Assembly (NCBI RefSeq): GCF_039523435.1
Contig: NZ_BAAAFH010000003.1
Coordinates: 248,001-312,000, forward strand
DNA: 64,000 bases
Source: Wandonia haliotis
GTDB taxonomy: Bacteria > Bacteroidota > Bacteroidia > Flavobacteriales_D > Crocinitomicaceae
Direction of reading: 5' to 3'
In this document: piece after piece, positions 24,992-33,141 of the stretch
Position numbering within the stretch: the stretch's first letter is position 1
How the letters are laid out: each line of letters starts with the position of its first letter
Position numbers and translations under genes: made by a program
The notes under the pieces: model-generated
The model's input: the letters and a program-made list of their open reading frames with translations, nothing else
The model's database searches: none
Told to the model about the DNA's origin: nothing

Positions 24992-26767
24992 TTATTCTTT
25001 TACCCATTTAATAATCTGGTGATTGCCTTCTGCTGCTACTTCAATAAAATAAATGCCGGTAGCAAATGTCGCAGTAGATAAAGTATGTTCATGACTATGT
25101 GACGTTTCGGATGAAATAACCTGTCCGTATTGATTCATAACACGAACAGTAAATTTTTCAGCTACAGCTGCCTGAATCAGAACAAAATCAGCTCCCGGAT
25201 TAGGATAGGCAACGGCTGCAAGAGTATTTACATGTTCTGTTATACCTGAAGTACCGCCCTGTCCTCCTTCTACTTCATTATGAAGTTTGATAACAAACAA
25301 ATCTGTAAAGCCGGTAGACGTCAGATTAGCTTCTCCTTCTCCTGCATCACTATCCAGCAAACCGGCAAAATTACCACCAAGATAAACACTTCCGTCAGTG
25401 GCGAGAGAAATCGCCGTTGCATGACTGTAGTTACCTGAAAGTGTATTTGTAGCATAATATTGTGTGTACACAAACTCCCCGTCTCCTTTCAATTTTAGCA
25501 TAACAGGTCGGTATTGTGCATTTGTTCCTACGATCGAATCACCGACTCCGGGATTCATGTCGGTTGGTCCGCCAATAAAACCTGCGATATATAGATTATT
25601 CCCGGAGTCTACCGTGATATCGTAAAAAACGTCTTCTTTCCCGTTTTCATCTCCGATAGCTGCTGCCCAATTAAGTGTTCCTCCGGAACTGTATTGAATG
25701 ATGTAAGCGTTAATAGACAGGTCGAAATTGAGCAAGAATGAATTTTCAGAAGGATCAACCTCCATTTCTCCAACGAATGTACCGATGAAACTGACATTTC
25801 CATTGTTGTCTACAGCCAGTTTAGATGCGTTATCCACATAGGCATTTCCCATTCCATTTGACCACTGATATTCTCCCGATTCATTCAGTTTACAAATGAA
25901 AATATCGGTTTGTCCGAATACAGGTAGTGTTTCAACAACGTTCGGATCCGGGTTCATATCATTCGGATTATAATAAACACCGGAGGTCGTATATTCTCCG
26001 GTAATGTAAATACTGTTGGCTGCATCAACTTCTATACTTTTAATGGAATGAGCAACTATTCTTTTTACCCAGATAAATTCCCCGTTTTCGTTGAGTTTTA
26101 GTACATATTGTGCCATTTTATCCCCTTCGTTTAGTTCAGCATCCGGGTTTCCTTCTTCAAACACCATGGGGAAATTGCCGTTGGAATAATATTTTCCGCC
26201 GACAATGAGGTTTCGATCATTGTCAAGAGCAAGTGCCATAATTTTGTTGGAATTGGCAATGTTTCCTACTCCATAATCCTTAACCCATAAGAAGTTACCA
26301 TTTGCGTCTAACTTTAGAACAAAAGCACTTGTCCCAACTCCCATCGGGTGGCTTGTCAGGCTTTGTTCTCCCGCACTCGGATCAAAATCAACTGTTCCGG
26401 TAAAAAAACCACCGATGTAAATATTATCTGCGTCATCCACAACAATATCGGAAATAATATCTTCGTCCTCATCACCTCCAAAAGTAAAGGCCCAAAGAAG
26501 GTTTTTGTCCTCATCGTATTTGGCAATATAAGCATCTTTTAACCCACTGGATGTAAGTTGAGTCGTTCCGGCATTCGGATCAAAATCTCCGGTACCCTGC
26601 AAGATACCGCCTATAATAAAGTTGTTTTGGCTATCTGTTGCCAGAGTTGCTATCGAATTATTGGCCGTTCCTATGGCTGTTGCAAAAGACCACTCCAGTT
26701 CCTGGGAGTGCGCAATCTGTGTGAATAATGATCCGCACAGGACAGGGATAAGTAAATGGTTTTTCAT
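24992..26767 (-). CDS. T9SS-secreted SBBP-type beta-propeller protein
   Basis: This 591-residue protein has a signal peptide (residues 1-21) and many SBBP-like repeats with the sequence 'ATDSQNNFIIGGxxxGTxDFDPxAG', recurring as 'VDDADNIYIGGFFTGTVDFDPSAG' and so on. It ends in a T9SS sorting domain ('AYPNPGADFVLIQA', 'VRVMNQYGQVISSE', 'ATGIYFIEV', 'IIKWVKE'). It is likely a secreted or surface-anchored scaffold with no visible enzyme motif. A Bacteroidota -7 box (TAACTTTG) sits 14 bases upstream of the start at 26781-26788. Confidence 0.88.
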   Translation of the reverse strand: MKNHLLIPVLCGSLFTQIAHSQELEWSFATAIGTANNSIATLATDSQNNFIIGGILQGTGDFDPNAGTTQLTSSGLKDAYIAKYDEDKNLLWAFTFGGDEDEDIISDIVVDDADNIYIGGFFTGTVDFDPSAGEQSLTSHPMGVGTSAFVLKLDANGNFLWVKDYGVGNIANSNKIMALALDNDRNLIVGGKYYSNGNFPMVFEEGNPDAELNEGDKMAQYVLKLNENGEFIWVKRIVAHSIKSIEVDAANSIYITGEYTTSGVYYNPNDMNPDPNVVETLPVFGQTDIFICKLNESGEYQWSNGMGNAYVDNASKLAVDNNGNVSFIGTFVGEMEVDPSENSFLLNFDLSINAYIIQYSSGGTLNWAAAIGDENGKEDVFYDITVDSGNNLYIAGFIGGPTDMNPGVGDSIVGTNAQYRPVMLKLKGDGEFVYTQYYATNTLSGNYSHATAISLATDGSVYLGGNFAGLLDSDAGEGEANLTSTGFTDLFVIKLHNEVEGGQGGTSGITEHVNTLAAVAYPNPGADFVLIQAAVAEKFTVRVMNQYGQVISSETSHSHEHTLSTATFATGIYFIEVAAEGNHQIIKWVKE

Positions 26768-26780
26768 GTTGTTTTTTGAA

Positions 26781-26788
26781 CAAAGTTA
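26781..26788 (-). promoter_or_regulatory. -7 box of the SBBP-repeat gene
   Basis: The minus strand reads TAACTTTG (TAnnTTTG), 14 bases before the ATG at 26767. I see no clear TTG upstream. Confidence 0.45.
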
Positions 26789-26894
26789 GGCGGTGAATGA
26801 CTACAGGTAAATACGCCGAATGTCTTATTCTTGCAACAACAAAGCGGATGGGAGAAATGTGCTGAAAAACTGAAGAAGCGGTAGTGATGCAAAG

Positions 26895-26925
26895 AAAAAG
26901 GTGCTGCAAACCGCAGCACCTTTTT
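26895..26925. terminator. Bidirectional terminator between the peptidase and SBBP genes
   Basis: A perfect 13-bp stem (AAAAAGGTGCTGC with GCAGCACCTTTTT) with a 5-nt loop, 18 bases past the peptidase stop. Confidence 0.92.
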
Positions 26926-26942
26926 CTTATCAGTAGCCGTAT

Positions 26943-28148
26943 TTATAGTTTTAACTTGCTGCGGATATCCTTTGGAAGGGCATCCTTATGCAAGTAAACA
27001 TTAATAGTTTTATATTTAAAATAGTTTTGAGAAACATACAAATACCCTTCCGGGTGATTTCCGGTTCCCCACGAGTTTTTCACAAGATAAAATGGCGTTC
27101 CGTTAGCTTCTTTATAAAGCCCGGTGATATGCATACCATGGTCATCCTGAGTGGTTTTGTTGTCATATCCTTCCTGACGTAATTCCTGAGTGATTGCAAG
27201 CTCTTTTACCGGTTGAAGGAAAGCATTCGACTCACGTTCAGCGCCTGCATCCGAGAAGTTTTTATTGTCAGCACCTTTTATTTTTATTGTTGACGGATCT
27301 TCCGGAACAATAGCGATCCCTTCTCTGAAGTTGAACCCGGATTCGGAAACGTCTGCCCCCCAAGCTACTGTATAGCCATTTTTCAATGCTTCTTCAGTTA
27401 CGCGCACCATATCTTCCAACGGAACATTATAACTTTTTCCCCATGCCCAGTTGTCCGGAATAGCCAACATGCACTCCTCATAAAAAGGATGGTTGGTGAA
27501 CGAAGTGATACTTACATAATCATCCATGTTTAAACCGATGTGTTTTGCAAAGCTCTCAGGCGTATACTCTTTTCCTTTGTAAGTAAACTTTTCAGGAACA
27601 GCACCTAGATAAGCATCCAGAATCCCTTTTAGTCCGTTTTTCCATACCGAAGAAAGAGAGGTTCCTTTTCTCATGTTTTTGACGTATTCCAACACGCCAT
27701 TTACATAACCTTCTACAGCACTGAACATCTCACTGTGATTGTGTTTATCAGAACCATAGTTTAACCCCTGATAAGCTTCGGAAGGAACTATCCCATATCT
27801 TTTAATAACGTAGGGGATATCATGAAAAGCCCCTCCTTGAGAAAAGTTTACTGTTCCTCCCATTCGGATATACTTCTCAGCTTTTTCCTGATACGCATTT
27901 CGCACAATGAACATTTCGGATAAGGTAGGGGCATCTTTTACTCCTTTTCGAATCAGTTCAGACTCAAAAAAGGAAAGAGCTGAAAAACTCCAGCAAGTAC
28001 CTGTATACCCCTGGCTCAGTACGGGAGTAGCATCGTGATGAGCTACTTTTTCAAATTTATATTCACTATTCTCCTTGTTGGTAACAACTTGGGAAAAAGA
28101 AGTACCTATGAAAAGACAGGCACCGATAAGTATGGATATTTTTTTCAT
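26943..28148 (-). CDS. Secreted C1-family (bleomycin-hydrolase-like) cysteine peptidase
   Basis: This 401-residue protein has a signal peptide (1-20, ending 'SFSQ'). Its papain-fold catalytic site shows Q46 and C52 in 'QGYTGTCWSFSAL', His in 'DDHGMHITGLY', and Asn in 'LVKNSWGTGN'. The length and 'HGMHITG / KNSWG' spacing fit the C1B (bleomycin hydrolase/PepC) branch, which is usually cytoplasmic; this one carries an export signal but no T9SS domain. The ATG at 28148 is chosen because the signal peptide starts there. Confidence 0.85.
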   Translation of the reverse strand: MKKISILIGACLFIGTSFSQVVTNKENSEYKFEKVAHHDATPVLSQGYTGTCWSFSALSFFESELIRKGVKDAPTLSEMFIVRNAYQEKAEKYIRMGGTVNFSQGGAFHDIPYVIKRYGIVPSEAYQGLNYGSDKHNHSEMFSAVEGYVNGVLEYVKNMRKGTSLSSVWKNGLKGILDAYLGAVPEKFTYKGKEYTPESFAKHIGLNMDDYVSITSFTNHPFYEECMLAIPDNWAWGKSYNVPLEDMVRVTEEALKNGYTVAWGADVSESGFNFREGIAIVPEDPSTIKIKGADNKNFSDAGAERESNAFLQPVKELAITQELRQEGYDNKTTQDDHGMHITGLYKEANGTPFYLVKNSWGTGNHPEGYLYVSQNYFKYKTINVYLHKDALPKDIRSKLKL

Positions 28149-28211
28149 TTTTATTTGGTTTTGGGAGGTGAAAATAGTGAATATATGATGAAACATCAAG
28201 AAACACGGAAA

Positions 28212-29333
28212 TTAGCAACGAACCAGTAATTTTTCACCCAACTGATACCTTTTCCCGGGAAGAGCCTGTAAAAAACCTGAAAGTTCCATTTTTAACAAAA
28301 GGCTGCTTAATTGAGCTCTGGGTATCTGGCTGATAACGGAAATCGCATCAAGCGATAACTTTTCTTTTTCCCGGAGTAGTTCGAAAATGAGTTGTTCATT
28401 ATGATCTAGCGCTTCTGAAAGGGCAAGTTGTTCTCCAGTTTCATTTTTTTCGGGAGTCCAGCCCATATAGGTCAGAAGTTGTTCCGGAGAAGTTAATAAA
28501 TGTGCTTTACTTTCGGCAATAATACGGTTACATCCTCTTGAGTACTGTGAATAAACCGACCCCGGAAAAGCAAACACATCTTTGTTATAATCATTGGCAA
28601 ACTCACAAGTGATCAGAGAACCTCCCTTGGTGTCACTTTCTACAATAATTACAGCATCAGCGAGCCCGGCAACAATCCGGTTGCGCATAGGGAAGTTGAC
28701 ACTGTCAGGAATAGTTCCGGGGATATACTCGGTCAATAGTCCGCCATTTTCAAGCATCTTTTCGGCAAGACGTTTATGTGCTGCTGGATAGATTCTGTCC
28801 AGTCCATGTCCGAGTACACCGATTGTGGGGATGTTTTCTTTGACACAAAGTTGATGGGTTATACCATCAATGCCATGAGCAAGCCCACTGATGACTGTGA
28901 TTTGTTTGTTTTGTAATGTGGTTATGAGGTTGCTGCAAATTTGTTTTCCATAGCTTGTTGCATTTCGGGTTCCCACAACGGCTACTGTTCTTGGTGGATT
29001 ACTATCAAAGTTACCCTTTCCGAATAGAAATACAGGACCGTCTTCGGTCTGTTTTAATCTTCGGGGATAGTTGTCATCGAGGTAATAAAAAATCCGATGG
29101 TTTTCTTTTGTAATTTGTTCCAGCGTGATCTCTGCTTTTGCCAACGCGTTTTGTAAGTTTTTTTTCGAAAATCGGGTGTTGCGGATTCCGGGTATCTTGG
29201 AGAGTACAGCTTTGCGTTCTTCAAATACGGCTTGTGCTGAACCGAGATAAGCGATTAGGTTTTTAGCTTTAATGCTTCCGATCCCATCAATAAATGTAAG
29301 GGCAAGCGGAAATCGATAATCTGCTGTTTTCAA
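28212..29333 (-). CDS. dprA: DprA, DNA-processing protein (TTG start)
   Basis: This 373-residue protein has the DprA Rossmann-like core: 'VAVVGTRNATSYGKQ', 'SGLAHGIDGITH', 'GVLGHGLDRIYP', 'GLLTEYIPG', 'FPMRNRIVAGLADAVIIVES', 'GSLIT'. A winged-helix C-terminal domain follows ('LDAISVISQIPRAQLSSLLLKMELSGFLQALPG'). DprA loads RecA on incoming single-stranded DNA during transformation. The only reasonable start is TTG at 29333; the helical N-terminus 'FPLALTFIDGIGSIKAKNLI' matches the family, and no in-frame ATG precedes it. A good promoter lies 26-56 bases upstream. Confidence 0.92.
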   Translation of the reverse strand: MKTADYRFPLALTFIDGIGSIKAKNLIAYLGSAQAVFEERKAVLSKIPGIRNTRFSKKNLQNALAKAEITLEQITKENHRIFYYLDDNYPRRLKQTEDGPVFLFGKGNFDSNPPRTVAVVGTRNATSYGKQICSNLITTLQNKQITVISGLAHGIDGITHQLCVKENIPTIGVLGHGLDRIYPAAHKRLAEKMLENGGLLTEYIPGTIPDSVNFPMRNRIVAGLADAVIIVESDTKGGSLITCEFANDYNKDVFAFPGSVYSQYSRGCNRIIAESKAHLLTSPEQLLTYMGWTPEKNETGEQLALSEALDHNEQLIFELLREKEKLSLDAISVISQIPRAQLSSLLLKMELSGFLQALPGKRYQLGEKLLVRC

Positions 29334-29358
29334 GTTGTGTACGTTTAGGTTAGGACTA

Positions 29359-29389
29359 CAAATATACGAAACGGTTTCTGATAAATCAA
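29359..29389 (-). promoter_or_regulatory. dprA promoter
   Basis: On the minus strand TTG (29389-29387) is followed after 20 bp by TATATTTG (29366-29359), a match to the Bacteroidota consensus at both elements. The TTG start codon of dprA lies 26 bases beyond. Confidence 0.65.
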
Positions 29390-29456
29390 CTAAAACAAGC
29401 AGGTGTAATGAGTCCTGTTGTAAGGAACAGGCAACCGGATATCTGTTGAATAAAGC

Positions 29457-29464
29457 TAATTTTG
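29457..29464 (+). promoter_or_regulatory. -7 box in front of kdsB
   Basis: TAATTTTG (TAnnTTTG) ends 2 bases before the ATG at 29466. A transcript starting near 29470 would contain the ATG at 29487, which favours that start for kdsB. No TTG -33 at the usual distance. Confidence 0.45.
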
Positions 29465-29486
29465 TATGTTTGAAAAAAACGAACGC

Positions 29487-30221
29487 ATGTATACATTAGG
29501 AATTATTCCTGCCCGTTATGGCTCATCCCGTTTTCCCGGAAAACCATTGATTGATCTGAAAGGTAAATCAATGATCCGAAGGGTGTATGAGGGAGCTGAA
29601 AAATGTACGCTTTTTAATGAAGTAGTAGTAGCAACGGATGATCAAAGGATTTACGATCATGTGACTAGTTTTGGGGGCAAGGTAATGATGACAGCTGATG
29701 TACACCAAAGCGGAACGGATCGCTGTGGCGAGGTGTTAGGGCATTTCCCTCAGGCAGATCTGGTGGTGAATATTCAGGGAGATGAGCCTTTGGTAGACGC
29801 GCGTCAGTTAGAGTTGCTGATTCGTGCATTTGATGACAACTCTGTTCAGATTGCGACGTTGGGAAATCCAAATCTGACCCATGAAGATCTGAATAATCCG
29901 AATAGGATAAAACTGGTGAAGAACAAGGCAGACAACGCGTTGTATTTTAGCCGGAGTGCAATTCCTTTTGGAGCAAAAGTGCCTCAGGAAGAATGGTTGA
30001 GTAAGTTTCCGTACCTGAGACATATTGGGTTGTATGCATACCGGTCACAAACGTTAAAAGAACTGATACAACTTGCTCCGGCTGATCTTGAGTTGTGGGA
30101 ATCACTTGAACAGCTTCGATGGCTGTATAACGGATATGCTATCCGTGTGGTTGAAACAGAGATTGAAACCCCAAACATTGATAGTCCTGAAGACGTTGAA
30201 ACGGTGCTTAGAATGCTTTAA
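29487..30221 (+). CDS. kdsB: KdsB, CMP-KDO synthetase
   Basis: This 244-residue nucleotidyltransferase activates 3-deoxy-D-manno-octulosonate with CTP for lipopolysaccharide inner core synthesis. The motifs are 'IIPARYGSSRFPGKPLIDL' (N-terminal CTP loop), 'EVVVATDD', 'TGDRC'-type 'SGTDRCGEVL', 'VNIQGDEPLVD', 'YFSRSAIPF' and 'HIGLYAYR'. The ATG at 29487 is preferred to one at 29466 because of the promoter position and because the family begins with a short lead into IIPARY. Its stop codon overlaps the stop of the convergent rnr gene by 4 bases, leaving no room for a terminator. Confidence 0.93.
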   Translation: MYTLGIIPARYGSSRFPGKPLIDLKGKSMIRRVYEGAEKCTLFNEVVVATDDQRIYDHVTSFGGKVMMTADVHQSGTDRCGEVLGHFPQADLVVNIQGDEPLVDARQLELLIRAFDDNSVQIATLGNPNLTHEDLNNPNRIKLVKNKADNALYFSRSAIPFGAKVPQEEWLSKFPYLRHIGLYAYRSQTLKELIQLAPADLELWESLEQLRWLYNGYAIRVVETEIETPNIDSPEDVETVLRML

Positions 30222-32380
30222 TCAACAGGATCTGTTAATTCGAGATCAATCGTTCGGCGGCGGGTATCAACTTCTTTGATGCGAACCCATATGTCATCAC
30301 CAATATTAAACTCTTCTCCGTGACGGGCTCCTACGATACGATAGGTGTCTGCATCGAAGTAATACCGGTCACCGGGGATGGAGTCCATTGGGACAAGCCC
30401 TTCACAACGGTTCTCTTTCATTTCAACAAACATTCCAAAGTCTGTAATACCGTTGACAATACCCTCAAACGTTTCTCCCACATGGTCTTTTACAAATTGG
30501 ACCTGGAAGTACTTGGTAGAGTCCCGTTCTGCTTCTACAGCCTTACGCTCCATTCTTGAAGTTTGTTTCCCGATTTCGTTTAATGTCGGAAGACCATACG
30601 GATTTGGTCTTTTCTCCAGCATAGCATGCAAGATTCTGTGTACAACCAAATCAGCATATCGGCGAATAGGGGATGTAAAGTGAGTGTAATATTCGAATGC
30701 TAATCCGTAATGACCGATGTTTGTTGTTTCGTAATTGGCTTTTGCCATTGAACGAATAGCCATGGTCTGAATAATCGAGTACTCATTTTCGTAACGGATA
30801 TCATTTAACAGTTTATTGATACTGCGCGATATGTCATTTTCGTTGGAGAATGTAATGTCGTAGCCAAATTTTTCAATGAACAGTTTGAATGTTTCAATTT
30901 TACCCATGTCCGGTTTATCATGTGTCCGGTAAATACAAGGGGTTGCCGGGTGGTCTTTATCTCCTTTTCCGATAAATTCGGCCACATGTCTGTTAGCGAG
31001 CAGCATAAATTCTTCAATGAGCTTATGCGCATCTTTAGAGACCTTTATAACCACTTCTTCCGGTTGTCCGACATCATTTAATCGAAAACGAATTTCTTCA
31101 GATTCGATATTCATTGCACCGTGCTTTAGTCGCTGCTTCCGATAGATTTTTGCGATTCTGTCCAGATCGCGGATAATCTCTGCGAGTTCTTCTGATTTTC
31201 CTTCAATAACTTCCTGAGCCTGTTCGTAGGTAAATCTTCTGTCTGAATGGATAACGGTTTTCCCGAACCATTGTCGTACGACTTTATCCTTATCATCGAA
31301 CTCAAAAATTGCTGAAAAACTGTATTTATCCTCATTGGGACGTAACGAGCAGGCAATATTGGAAAGTTGTTCCGGAAGCATGGGTATAACGCGATCCACA
31401 AGATACACGGAGTTAGAGCGTTTCAACGCCTCGGCATCCATAGGCGATCCCATGGTAACGTAATGACTGACATCAGCTATGTGTACACCGATTTCTTTGT
31501 TGCCGTTTTCGAGAATTCTGTATGATAACGCATCGTCAAAATCTTTTGCGTCGGCCGGGTCAATGGTGAACGTAAATACATCTCTGAGGTCGAGGCGTTT
31601 TGCAATCTCTTTTTCGTCCAGTTCGATGGATGTTTCTTCTGCCTGTGCAATAACTTCCTGAGGAAACCGGAAATCAATTCCGTTATCAACCAGAATAGAA
31701 ATCATTTCTGCATCATTGGTTCCGGGCATTCCGAGAACTTCAACAACTTCTGCAAAAGGACTGTCAGCTCCTTCCGGCCAATCCGTGATACGAACAAGGG
31801 CCTTTTGTCCATTTTGTGCACCGTTTAACTTCTCTTTAGAGATAAAGAAATCGACATTCATGCGCTGATTATCCGGAATCAGAAATGCGAACCGTTCATT
31901 GACCTGCAGTACTCCAACGTAGAACTTTTTGTCACGTTCAATAACGTCAATGACTTTCCCTTCGTCGCGATTAGCTCCCCGTTTAATGATTTTAACCTTT
32001 ACCCGGTCTCCGTTCAGGGCTTTCCCCGTATGTTTGGGTTGTATAAAGATGTCGTTTTCTCTGTCCTCTACTACCAGATAGGCAGCTCCTCGAGCTGTGA
32101 AGTCAATTGTTCCCTCAAATTCTTTTTCGGGGTTATTGTAACGAAATTTCCCCCGTACTACTTCTTTAAGCAGATGTTGGGCAGCTAGCTCTCCTAAAAT
32201 TTTATGAACCAGTTTGCGTGTTTCGCTATCATTAATAGAAAGAGTATTACTGATTTGTTTATAGTCAATTGTATGATCAGGATTGTTTTCGAAATAATGA
32301 AGAATCCCGTCTTTCAGTACGTTCTTAAGTTTGTTTTTTCCCGACTTGCGCGGTCCTTTGCGATGTTTCTTTTTTGCCAT
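30218..32380 (-). CDS. rnr: RNase R, 3'-5' exoribonuclease
   Basis: This 720-residue RNR-family exoribonuclease has a basic N-terminal region, two cold-shock-like OB domains (about 80-230), the catalytic RNB domain with the metal-binding 'DPADAKDFDDAL' (the aspartate cluster) and 'LPEQLSN', 'PIRRYADLVVHR', and a C-terminal S1 domain ('VGETFEGIVNGITDFGMFVEM'). RNase R degrades structured RNA. The start at 32380 gives a Lys-rich N-terminus typical of the family in this phylum. It ends overlapping kdsB by 4 bases in convergent orientation. Confidence 0.95.
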   Translation of the reverse strand: MAKKKHRKGPRKSGKNKLKNVLKDGILHYFENNPDHTIDYKQISNTLSINDSETRKLVHKILGELAAQHLLKEVVRGKFRYNNPEKEFEGTIDFTARGAAYLVVEDRENDIFIQPKHTGKALNGDRVKVKIIKRGANRDEGKVIDVIERDKKFYVGVLQVNERFAFLIPDNQRMNVDFFISKEKLNGAQNGQKALVRITDWPEGADSPFAEVVEVLGMPGTNDAEMISILVDNGIDFRFPQEVIAQAEETSIELDEKEIAKRLDLRDVFTFTIDPADAKDFDDALSYRILENGNKEIGVHIADVSHYVTMGSPMDAEALKRSNSVYLVDRVIPMLPEQLSNIACSLRPNEDKYSFSAIFEFDDKDKVVRQWFGKTVIHSDRRFTYEQAQEVIEGKSEELAEIIRDLDRIAKIYRKQRLKHGAMNIESEEIRFRLNDVGQPEEVVIKVSKDAHKLIEEFMLLANRHVAEFIGKGDKDHPATPCIYRTHDKPDMGKIETFKLFIEKFGYDITFSNENDISRSINKLLNDIRYENEYSIIQTMAIRSMAKANYETTNIGHYGLAFEYYTHFTSPIRRYADLVVHRILHAMLEKRPNPYGLPTLNEIGKQTSRMERKAVEAERDSTKYFQVQFVKDHVGETFEGIVNGITDFGMFVEMKENRCEGLVPMDSIPGDRYYFDADTYRIVGARHGEEFNIGDDIWVRIKEVDTRRRTIDLELTDPVD

Positions 32381-32601
32381 GCACTAAATTCTGTAAAGGC
32401 GAAAAGTTATTCTTTTCAACTTAGACTAATTCTAAAATTCGAAGGTAACACTAATTTATAACTATTCCATTCGAATAATTGTTAATAGATTGATAACTTT
32501 GACAATGAGTAAAATGGAGGCTGATTCAGCCTGTTTATGTTTGCAAATTACTTGGTTATTTGCGAAATTTTATTAGATTTAATAACAAAAACAGATTCAT
32601 A

Positions 32602-33123
32602 ATGAACAAACACATCGAAGAAGTATTAAATAGCCAGTTAAAGAAGGAGGCATCGTCGTCTCAGTTTTATCTGGCAATGGCTTCATGGGCAGAAACAAAC
32701 GGACTCAACGGAACAGCAAAATTCTTATACCGGCATTCAGACGAAGAGCGTATGCATATGTTGAAGTTGGTGAAATTTATCAATGAACGGGGAGGAAAAG
32801 CAATTATTCCTGCCTTGGAGCAACCGCCCGTTAGTTTTGATTCGGTACTAAATGTTTTCGAGCTATTGCTTGAGCATGAATTGGGAGTAACCGACAGCAT
32901 CAATAATGTGGTTGATATTTGTTTGAAAGAGAAAGACTACACTACGTATAATTTCATGCAGTGGTATGTTTCCGAACAGTTGGAAGAGGAAGCACTGGCA
33001 CGTACAATTCTGGATAAATTGCGCATGATCGGAAATGACAAGGGAGGCTTATACCTTTTCGACCGGGATCTTGAGAATTCAGCTATCCAGGTTGAGAATG
33101 CTGCTGCCGGAGCTGCGCAGTAA
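32602..33123 (+). CDS. ftnA: Non-heme ferritin
   Basis: This 173-residue four-helix-bundle ferritin stores iron in a 24-subunit shell. Ferroxidase residues are visible: 'LNSQLKKEASSSQFYLAMASWAE', 'HSDEERMHMLKLVKFIN' (EExxH) and 'EQLEEEALARTILDKL'. It uses the ATG at 32602; the frame is open for 14 more codons but with no family sequence. A -7 box TATGTTTG lies at 32536-32543 and another, TAACTTTG, at 32494-32501. The cyclase-fusion gene starts 18 bases downstream, so the two may be co-transcribed. Confidence 0.92.
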   Translation: MNKHIEEVLNSQLKKEASSSQFYLAMASWAETNGLNGTAKFLYRHSDEERMHMLKLVKFINERGGKAIIPALEQPPVSFDSVLNVFELLLEHELGVTDSINNVVDICLKEKDYTTYNFMQWYVSEQLEEEALARTILDKLRMIGNDKGGLYLFDRDLENSAIQVENAAAGAAQ

Positions 33124-33141
33124 GCGGTTTAAATATATTTT

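Noticed and set aside
30218..30221. kdsB and rnr overlapping at their stops as an unusual gene structure
   Set aside because: A 4-base convergent overlap is common in compact genomes and does not change either product.
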